Shown: piece after piece, positions 57,881-64,000 of the stretch
How the letters are laid out: every line of letters starts with the position of its first letter
Numbering within the stretch: the first letter of the stretch is position 1
NCBI GenBank assembly: GCA_004298905.1
Contig: SCTK01000016.1
Location: 62,001-126,000 of the forward strand
DNA: 64,000 nt
Direction of reading: 5' to 3'
Origin: Burkholderiaceae bacterium
GTDB taxonomy: Bacteria > Pseudomonadota > Gammaproteobacteria > Burkholderiales > Burkholderiaceae_D
The notes under the pieces: model-generated
Database searches by the model: none
The model's input: the letters and a program-made list of their open reading frames with translations, nothing else
Told to the model about the DNA's origin: nothing
Program-made: the position numbers and the translations under genes

Positions 57881-60226
57881 TCAGCGCAGCCGCAACGCAT
57901 TGGTCACCACCGATACGGAGCTGAAGCTCATCGCCAATGCAGCGATCATCGGAGATAGCAGCAGGCCGGTGAAGGGGTAGAGGACGCCGGCGGCGAGCGG
58001 GATGCCGAGCGCGTTGTAGACCAGCGCGAAGGCGAGGTTCTGGCGCATGTTGCGCACGGTGCGTTGCGACAGTGCGCGCGCCTGCAGGATGCCGCGCAGG
58101 TCGCCCTTGACCAGCGTGACGTGGCCGCTGTTCATCGCCACGTCGGTGCCGGTGCCCATCGCAATACCGATGTCGGCGCGCGCCAGCGCGGGGGCGTCGT
58201 TGATGCCGTCGCCCGCCATCGCGACTTTGTGGCCCTGCTGTTGCAGGCGCGCGACCAGGTCCACCTTGTCTTTGGGTTTAACTTCGCCGATCACTTCGTC
58301 GATGCCCAGCGTGGCGCCAACCGCGCGCGCGGTGGTCCAGCCGTCGCCGGTGGCCATGACGAGGCGGATGCCCGCCGCGTGCAATCCCGCCACCGCTTCG
58401 GGCGTGGTGGCCTTGATCGGATCGGCGACGGCCAGCAGTCCCGCCAGCTTCCCATCAATCGCAAGCAACATCACGCTGGCGCCTTGCTGGCGCAGAGTTT
58501 CGACATCGGGCGTGAGCGCTTGCCAGTCGATCTTTTCTTCGTCCATCAAGGCGCTGCTGCCCAGCGCAATGCGGTGGCCGTCGACGCTGCCGCGCACGCC
58601 GATGCCGCTGGCCGATTCGAATGCGCTGGCCGCACTGAGCGGCAAATTGCGGCAGCGCGCTTCGGCGACGATGGCGTGCGCGAGCGGATGTTCCGATCCC
58701 TGTTCGAGGCTGGCGGCCAGCGCGAGAATCTGCGCTTCGTCAAAACCGGGGGCGGCGATGGCGCGGTTGAACGCGGGCTTGCCCTCGGTCAGCGTGCCGG
58801 TCTTATCGATCACCAGCGTGTCGATGGTGCGCAAGGTCTCGATCGCGGCGGCATCGCGAAACAACACGCCGCGCGTGGCCGCTTGACCCGTGGCGACCAT
58901 CACCGACATCGGCGTCGCCAATCCCAGTGCGCAGGGGCAGGCGATGATGAGCACCGCCAGCGCGTTGATCAAGGCATAGACCCAGCGCGGTTCGGGGCCG
59001 AACATGCCCCATGCGAAAAAGGTGGCGATGGCGATCGCGATCACGGCGATCACAAACCAGCCTGCCACGGCGTCGGCCATGCGCTGCATTGGCGCGCGCG
59101 AGCGCTGCGCCTGCGCGACCATCTGCACGATCTGCGCCAGCATGGTTTCGGCGCCGATGCGTTCGGCGCGCATTTGCAGGCTGCCGCTGGTGTTGAGGGT
59201 GGCGCCGATCACCTTGTCGCCGGGGCGCTTGGTCACGGGCAGCGGTTCGCCGGTCAACATCGATTCGTCCACCGCGCTGCTGCCGTCGATCACCACGCCA
59301 TCGACCGGCACCTTCTCGCCGGGGCGAATGCGCAGCACATTGCCGATGTGTACATGCGTGAGCGGAATATCTTCCTCGCTGCCGTCGGCGTTGATGCGGC
59401 GCGCAGTTTTGGGCGCCAGCCCCAGCAGCGATTTGATCGCCGCCGAAGTTTTCGACCGCGCGCGCAACTCCAGCAACTGGCCCAGCAATGTCAGCGACAC
59501 GATGGTCGCCGCCGCTTCGAAATACACGCCGACCCGGCCGTGCTCAATAAAGGACGCCGGGAACCACTGCGGCGCGAGCGTGGCCACCACGCTGTAGACA
59601 AACGCCACCGCCACGCCCAGCCCAATCAGCGTCCACATATTGGGGCTGCGTTGCGCCACCGATTGCGCGCCGCGCACGAAGAACGGCCAGCCCGCCCACA
59701 ACACCACCGGCGCCGCCAGCAGCATTTCGATCCACGAGAGTGACGCTGGCGCGATACCGGACAGCCGGTGCCCGGCCATCGCCAGCGTCATCACAATCAC
59801 CGTCAGCGGCAGCGTCCACCAAAAGCGGCGGCGAAAATCGATCAGCTCCGGGTTCTCTTCTTCTTCCAGCGCCGGCAGCATCGGCTCCAGCGCCATGCCG
59901 CATTTGGGGCAAGTGCCGGGGCCGGTCTGCTGCACTTCGGGATGCATCGGACAGGTGTACAGCGCGTCTTTCAATTGCGCCTGCGGCGCCTCGACGGCAG
60001 GATGCAGATAACGCTGCGGATCGGCGCGGAATTTCGTGACGCAGCCCAGACTGCAAAAATAAAATGTCTGCCCGTCATGCACCACCGATTTTTCCGGATT
60101 CGCCGCCACCTTCATGCCACACACCGGATCGACCTGCTGCGGGCTGGCAACAGCCGCCGTGCCGTGACTGTGGCCGCAACAGGAAGCGGAATGAGTATGA
60201 GAATGCGCAGGCGTGACGTCGGTCAT
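57881..60226 (-). CDS. copA: Copper/silver P1B-type ATPase with YHS and metal-binding N-terminal modules
   Basis: The 781-residue pump exports Cu(I) or Ag(I) to the periplasm. The N-terminus is His-rich (residues 8-21), then a YHS domain (DPVCGMKV, 33-40, with FYFCSLGC), then a short metal-binding module ([26 protein letters not shown], about 90-115) in place of the usual HMA domains. Eight helices follow, with the CPC motif in [13 protein letters not shown], the phosphorylation site DKTGT and the hinge [16 protein letters not shown]. The C-terminus ends with the [15 protein letters not shown] signature. It is the last gene of the copper block here. Confidence 0.95.
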   Translation of the reverse strand: MTDVTPAHSHTHSASCCGHSHGTAAVASPQQVDPVCGMKVAANPEKSVVHDGQTFYFCSLGCVTKFRADPQRYLHPAVEAPQAQLKDALYTCPMHPEVQQTGPGTCPKCGMALEPMLPALEEEENPELIDFRRRFWWTLPLTVIVMTLAMAGHRLSGIAPASLSWIEMLLAAPVVLWAGWPFFVRGAQSVAQRSPNMWTLIGLGVAVAFVYSVVATLAPQWFPASFIEHGRVGVYFEAAATIVSLTLLGQLLELRARSKTSAAIKSLLGLAPKTARRINADGSEEDIPLTHVHIGNVLRIRPGEKVPVDGVVIDGSSAVDESMLTGEPLPVTKRPGDKVIGATLNTSGSLQMRAERIGAETMLAQIVQMVAQAQRSRAPMQRMADAVAGWFVIAVIAIAIATFFAWGMFGPEPRWVYALINALAVLIIACPCALGLATPMSVMVATGQAATRGVLFRDAAAIETLRTIDTLVIDKTGTLTEGKPAFNRAIAAPGFDEAQILALAASLEQGSEHPLAHAIVAEARCRNLPLSAASAFESASGIGVRGSVDGHRIALGSSALMDEEKIDWQALTPDVETLRQQGASVMLLAIDGKLAGLLAVADPIKATTPEAVAGLHAAGIRLVMATGDGWTTARAVGATLGIDEVIGEVKPKDKVDLVARLQQQGHKVAMAGDGINDAPALARADIGIAMGTGTDVAMNSGHVTLVKGDLRGILQARALSQRTVRNMRQNLAFALVYNALGIPLAAGVLYPFTGLLLSPMIAALAMSFSSVSVVTNALRLR

Positions 60227-60229
60227 GGG

Positions 60230-60502
60230 CTAGTTCCGGAAAATGTTGGAAACCGTATTGTGCAACCAGGCAAAGAAAGTGCCCACCGCAAATCCCCACA
60301 CAGCAAAGACGACGAGGGCCTGGAAGAACGCGCCCCAGCTGTACGGCGCGTCCGTCTGCAATTTGCCGAAGTCCAGACCGTGGAACAGGGCATTAGTAAA
60401 TTGCATGAACTGCGCGTGCCAGAGCACGGCGATCAAGGTGCAGAGCGAATAAAAAACGATCAGAGTCAATGCCAGCGTAATACCGGTGTGTAATGGTTTC
60501 AT
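60230..60502 (-). CDS. DUF5676 family membrane protein
   Basis: The 90-residue protein has two membrane helices (residues 7-29 and 61-83) around a short periplasmic part with HGLDFGKLQTDAPYSW. This matches DUF5676, small proteins that sit next to copper and silver ATPases. The start overlaps the stop of a methyltransferase remnant in ATGA form (60499-60502). It ends 3 bases before the copA ATG, so coupling to copA is likely. Confidence 0.82.
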   Translation of the reverse strand: MKPLHTGITLALTLIVFYSLCTLIAVLWHAQFMQFTNALFHGLDFGKLQTDAPYSWGAFFQALVVFAVWGFAVGTFFAWLHNTVSNIFRN

Positions 60503-60636
60503 TTCAATGCTCCTTGTTTGCGCAACGAGGGAATAAAACCCGGCACGCGTGCGCGGTAGCGCCGGTAATCGTCGCCGAAGGCCTGATAACGTTGAAACAA
60601 GTCAGCGAACTGCGTCGCACGAATGACTTGTTGCAC
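60499..60636 (-). pseudogene. Remnant of an isoprenylcysteine-methyltransferase-like gene
   Basis: About 45 codons remain without a proper start, ending LFQRYQAFGDDYRRYRARVPGFIP plus 12 more residues before TGA. The Y..Y...VP.FIP pattern is the C-terminus of integral-membrane isoprenylcysteine carboxyl methyltransferase-like proteins. The frame begins directly after the stop of the Met-rich gene upstream, as if the rest had been deleted. A GTG just after that stop could start a 45-residue peptide, which seems unlikely to fold. Confidence 0.6.
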
Positions 60637-60642
60637 CAGTCT

Positions 60643-61091
60643 TTATTGGCCCGCCGGCGCCTGCATTTCCATCTGGTCCATCATCATTTGCATCATCATC
60701 TGCATCATTTCCATTTGCTTTTGCATCATCTGCGGTGGCGGGGTCTGCGTCTGACTATGGCTACCCATACCCCCCATCCCCACCATGCCCTGCATCATCG
60801 ACATGCCGTCCTGCATGGCTTGCTTGTGCTCGGCCATCAGCGCGTTGCGTTCTTCCGGTGTGCTGGCCTGCATCATCTTTCATGCATGGCGCGCATCGTT
60901 TTCATTTGCGCCTCCATCTCCGCCATGCAGGGGGCCGCGGCGGGCGGCGTTTTTTTCATCGCTTTCGGCGCGGCCTTGGGTGTGGCAGCGGCGTCTGGAT
61001 GATGCGCGTCGGCAGCCATACCGGACGGCGTGAAGACGGCCAGCGTCAAAGACAGCGCAGCGGCCAGTGCAAGGAACAAAGATGTTTTCAT
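60643..61091 (-). pseudogene. Met-rich exported protein split by a frameshift
   Basis: Two ORFs meet in an ATGA overlap at 60873-60876. The first, 72 residues (60873-61091), has a signal peptide (MKTSLFLALAAALSLTLAVF...AADA), a Cys and a Met-rich end EMEAQMKTMRAMHER. The second, 77 residues (60643-60876), goes on MMQASTPEERNALMAEHKQAMQDGMSMMQGM and has 21 Met. Joined, they read as one helical Met-rich protein. A single A missing from a GAAAG run at about 60877-60880 would explain the split. Either the gene is broken, or the second part is made by re-initiation. Met-rich exported proteins bind Cu(I), which fits the locus. Confidence 0.75.
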
Positions 61092-61095
61092 GGGA

Positions 61096-61158
61096 TTCTC
61101 CGGTGAGGTGGAATGGAGGCGCAGAATGCTGCGTTCATTCTAGGCGTCCACCGGAGAA
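61096..61158 (-). promoter_or_regulatory. Long hairpin over the ribosome-binding site of the Met-rich gene
   Basis: TTCTCCGGTG (61149-61158 read on minus) pairs perfectly with CACCGGAGAA (61096-61105), and a second inner stem pairs AGAATG with CATTCT around a 7-base loop with further partial pairing. The 3' arm contains the GGAG that would serve the ATG at 61091. The fold would hide this site. There is no T run, so it is a leader structure more than a terminator. Confidence 0.55.
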
Positions 61159-61185
61159 ACCGATTGATCTGTATCAACCTATCGA

Positions 61186-61239
61186 TTACTTGTCGTGATG
61201 ATCGTGCGCGAAGCAAACGATTTGAATCAATGATTTCAT
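61186..61239 (-). CDS. Possible 17-residue His-rich peptide
   Basis: Twelve bases after the cusA stop, a short ORF encodes MKSLIQIVCFAHDHHDK with an AAGGA site 8 bases before the ATG. The C-terminus HDHHDK and a Cys could bind metal. Its distance from cusA and clear ribosome-binding site argue for translation; its tiny size means chance is possible. Confidence 0.4.
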   Translation of the reverse strand: MKSLIQIVCFAHDHHDK

Positions 61240-61251
61240 TTTGCTGTCCTT

Positions 61252-64000
61252 TTAATGATGCGATGACAAGTGGCGGCGTCGGATCAACAGATACGCCGCC
61301 GGGATCACGAACAGCGACAGTAGCGGCGCAGTGATCATGCCGCCGACCATCGGCGCGGCGATGCGTTGCATGACTTCCGAACCGGTGCCGGCGCCGAGCA
61401 TGATCGGAATCAGACCGGCGACGATCACTGCCACGGTCATGGCCTTGGGCCGCACGCGCAGCACAGCGCCTTCGCGAATCGCGTCGAGCAGATCGGCTTC
61501 CTGTGTTCGTCCCTGGTCTTCTTTATCGTTCCACGCATTTTTCAGATACAGCAGCATGATGACGCCAAACTCGGCGGCGACACCGGCCAGCGCGATGAAG
61601 CCGACGCCGCTGGCGACCGACAGGTTGTGCCCCAGCAGCCAGAGCAACCACACCCCACCGGCGAGCGCGAACGGCAGCGTGGCCATGATCAGCAGCGCTT
61701 CGTCGAAGCGGGCGAAGGTCAGGTACAACAGCACGAAGATGATCAGCAGCGTGAAGGGGATGACGATCTTAAGCTTCGCGCTGGCGCGTTCGAGAAATTC
61801 GAACTGACCCGACCAGGACACCGAATAACCGGCGGGAACCTTGACCTCTTTCGCCACGGCTTGCTGCATTTCATGCACGGCGGATTTCAAATCGCGGCCA
61901 CGGATATCGACATAGACCCAGCCCGACAGGCGCGCGTTTTCGCTTTTCAACATCGGCGGCCCATCGGTGATCTTGATCTCGGCAATGTCGCTCAAACGCA
62001 ATTGCGCGCCACGCTCGGTGAGCACCGGCAGATCACGCAGTTTTTCCAGCGAATCGCGCACTTCGCGCGGATAGCGCACATTGATCGGAAAACGTTGCAG
62101 ACCTTCGACCGTTTCGCCGATGTTGTCGCCGCCGATGGCGGCGGAAATCACGCTTTGCACATCGGCGATGTTGAGGCCGTAACGCGCAGCGGCATCGCGG
62201 TCGATTTTCATGTCGATGTAGCGCCCGCCGGTCAGCCGTTCGGCCAGTGCCGAAGTGACGCCGGGCACCTGCTTCACCACGCGCTCGATCTCGGCAGTGA
62301 TGCGGTCGATCTGCGCCAGATCGGCGCCCGCAACTTTCACCCCGACCGGGCTCTTGATGCCTGTGGCGAGCATGTCGATACGGTTGCGGATCGGCGGCAC
62401 CCAGATGTTCGACAGGCCGGGCACCCTGACGATGTGATCCAGTTCTTCGATCAACTTGTCCGGCGTCATACCGGCGCGCCATTGTGCGCGCGGCTTGAAC
62501 TGGATCGTGGTCTCGAACATTTCCAGCGGTGCGGGATCGGTGGCGCTTTCGGCGCGGCCGGCCTTGCCGAACACGCTCTCGACTTCCGGCACCGTCTTGA
62601 TCAGGCGGTCGGTCTGCTGCAACAATTGCGCGACCTTGCCGGCGGAAATGCCGGGCAGCGCCGAGGGCATGTATAACACATCGCCTTCGTCCAGCGGCGG
62701 CATGAATTCGCCGCCGAGGCGGCTGAGCGGCCACAGGCTGAGCAGCGCGATCAGACCCGCAATCGCCAGTGTGGCCTTGGGAGAGCGCAACACCATTTCC
62801 AGCAGCGGACGATATGCCGCGATCAAAGCGCGCGTGATCGGATTTTTATATTCGTCGGGGATATGCCCGCGAATCAGATAACCCATCAACACGGGAATCA
62901 ATGTCACCGACAGCCCGGCGGCAGCGGCCATCGCGTAGGTCTTGGTGAAGGCGAGCGGTGCGAACAACCGGCCTTCCTGCGCTTCCAGCGTGAAGACCGG
63001 GATGAACGAGAGCGTGATGATCAGCAGCGAAAAGAACAGCGCCGGGCCGACTTCGGCGGCGGCATCGCCGATCACCTGCCAGCGCGCCTCGCCGCTTAAC
63101 TCATGCGCGGGATGTTCGCGATGCCAGAGTTCCAGTTTCTTGTGCGCGTTCTCGATCATCACCACCGCCGCATCGACCATCGCGCCAATCGCAATCGCAA
63201 TGCCACCCAATGACATGATGTTGGCGTTGACGCCTTGATGGTGCATGACGATGAAGGCAGCGAGGATGCCCAGCGGCAACGCGACAATCGCCACAAACGC
63301 CGAGCGCAGATGAAACAGAAAAATCGCGCACACCAGCGCGACAACGATGAACTCCTCGATCAGCTTGTGCTGCAAATTGTCGACGGCGCGCTTGATCAGA
63401 CTGGAACGGTCGTAGGTGGTGATGAGTTCCACGCCCGCGGGCAGGCTGGATTTCAGCGTCGCCAATTTAGCTTTCACGGCGTCAATCGTTTCCAGCGCAT
63501 TCTTGCCCGAGCGCATGACGATCACGCCACCCGCCACTTCGCCTTCACCATTCAGATCGGCAATCCCGCGCCGCATTTCCGGACCGATCTGAATGCGCGC
63601 GACATCACCCAACTTCACCGGTACACCCGCTTCGCTGGCACGCAAGGGAATCTTGCGGAAATCGTCGAGCGATTGCAGATAGCCGGAAGCGCGCACCATG
63701 TATTCGGCTTCGCCCAATTCCAGCACCGAACCGCCGCTTTCCTGATTGGCTCGCTGCACCGCCTCGATCACGCGGCCATGCGGAATGTTATAGGCGCGCA
63801 GGCGATCGGGGTCGAGCACGATCTGGTACTGGCGCACCATGCCGCCGATGCTGGCAACCTCCGACACATTCGGTACAGTCTTCAATTCGTATTTCAAAAA
63901 CCAGTCCTGCAGCGCACGCAGTTGCGACAGATCCATGCGGCCGGTGCGGTCGATCAGCGCATATTCATAGACCCAGCCAACGCCCGTCGCATCCGGCCCC
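61252..64000 (-). CDS. cusA: CusA/CzcA-family heavy-metal efflux RND pump (N-terminus outside window)
   Basis: The frame stays open to the last base, so about 120-130 N-terminal residues are missing. The visible 915 residues begin [24 protein letters not shown], text typical of CusA. They contain helices with [26 protein letters not shown], the [19 protein letters not shown] segment, and a final set of six helices with [21 protein letters not shown]. CusA takes Cu(I) or Ag(I) and works with CusB and CusC across both membranes. CusB and CusC should lie beyond the window end. It leads the copper block on the minus strand. Confidence 0.94.
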   Translation of the reverse strand, partial: GPDATGVGWVYEYALIDRTGRMDLSQLRALQDWFLKYELKTVPNVSEVASIGGMVRQYQIVLDPDRLRAYNIPHGRVIEAVQRANQESGGSVLELGEAEYMVRASGYLQSLDDFRKIPLRASEAGVPVKLGDVARIQIGPEMRRGIADLNGEGEVAGGVIVMRSGKNALETIDAVKAKLATLKSSLPAGVELITTYDRSSLIKRAVDNLQHKLIEEFIVVALVCAIFLFHLRSAFVAIVALPLGILAAFIVMHHQGVNANIMSLGGIAIAIGAMVDAAVVMIENAHKKLELWHREHPAHELSGEARWQVIGDAAAEVGPALFFSLLIITLSFIPVFTLEAQEGRLFAPLAFTKTYAMAAAAGLSVTLIPVLMGYLIRGHIPDEYKNPITRALIAAYRPLLEMVLRSPKATLAIAGLIALLSLWPLSRLGGEFMPPLDEGDVLYMPSALPGISAGKVAQLLQQTDRLIKTVPEVESVFGKAGRAESATDPAPLEMFETTIQFKPRAQWRAGMTPDKLIEELDHIVRVPGLSNIWVPPIRNRIDMLATGIKSPVGVKVAGADLAQIDRITAEIERVVKQVPGVTSALAERLTGGRYIDMKIDRDAAARYGLNIADVQSVISAAIGGDNIGETVEGLQRFPINVRYPREVRDSLEKLRDLPVLTERGAQLRLSDIAEIKITDGPPMLKSENARLSGWVYVDIRGRDLKSAVHEMQQAVAKEVKVPAGYSVSWSGQFEFLERASAKLKIVIPFTLLIIFVLLYLTFARFDEALLIMATLPFALAGGVWLLWLLGHNLSVASGVGFIALAGVAAEFGVIMLLYLKNAWNDKEDQGRTQEADLLDAIREGAVLRVRPKAMTVAVIVAGLIPIMLGAGTGSEVMQRIAAPMVGGMITAPLLSLFVIPAAYLLIRRRHLSSHH

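Noticed and set aside
58064-59743. Plus-strand frame of 559 codons opposite copA
   Set aside because: Antisense shadow with Arg/His/Gly-rich text; the opposite strand encodes all P-type ATPase motifs.

Overview
The window is a chromosomal segment of a betaproteobacterium. The evidence is the moderately high GC core, RpoD with a long Lys/Ala-rich N-terminal extension, the order rpsA-ihfB-lapA-lapB-ugd-rfaE1-rfaD-comEA-cysM, a DUF1631 gene, a YbiB/CobA pair, and a PEP-CTERM/PrsT locus. Such loci are common in exopolysaccharide-forming Rhodocyclales, Nitrosomonadales and Burkholderiales. I cannot name the genus.

Layout. (a) 1-8.5 kb: the 3' end of a mechanosensitive-channel-like gene, rarD, a small lipoprotein, a degenerate response regulator, acyP, a 690-bp nested inverted-repeat block, an orphan AT-rich membrane protein and dnaE. 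(b) 8.7-10.7 kb: a complete acyl-homoserine-lactone module on the minus strand, luxR then luxI then a coupled unknown gene, with two lux-box-like dyads before luxI. (c) 10.9-17 kb: trhO, pirin, gluQRS, an ExeA-type ATPase with a SPOR-like end, and rhlE. (d) 17-22.4 kb: a CAU-anticodon tRNA and the macromolecular-synthesis cluster rpsU-yqeY-dnaG-rpoD. (e) 22.7-29.7 kb: an AAA ATPase, a DUF1631 protein, cobA, ybiB, murB and yajQ. (f) 29.7-33.7 kb: a PEP-CTERM protein with a candidate sigma-54 promoter and a perfect IHF-consensus site, next to prsT. (g) 33.7-46 kb: a glutamine amidotransferase, a retropepsin-like protease, aroA-cmk-rpsA-ihfB-lapA-lapB, ugd, rfaE1-rfaD, comEA and cysM. This part serves envelope and LPS precursor synthesis plus core translation. 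(h) 46-51.1 kb: an accessory lipid island between core genes. It holds a fatty-acid-hydroxylase-superfamily protein, a fatty acid desaturase, a fatty-acyl (thioester) reductase and an alkylglycerone-phosphate-synthase-like flavoprotein. Together they suggest an ether-lipid pathway. plsY follows directly. (i) 52-57.8 kb: a PilZ protein, mltB, and the moxR-DUF58-transglutaminase operon. (j) 57.9-64 kb: a copper/silver resistance block on the minus strand, with a CusA-type RND pump (cut by the window end), a 17-codon His-rich ORF, a frameshifted Met-rich periplasmic protein, a methyltransferase remnant, a DUF5676 protein and a CopA-type ATPase with YHS and metal-binding N-terminal modules.

The most distinctive parts are the putative ether-lipid island (h), the quorum-sensing operon with its unknown third gene (b), the sigma-54/IHF control region of the PEP-CTERM gene (f), and the small, broken or leader-controlled elements of the copper locus (j). 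All calls come from reading motifs by eye; no database search was run.
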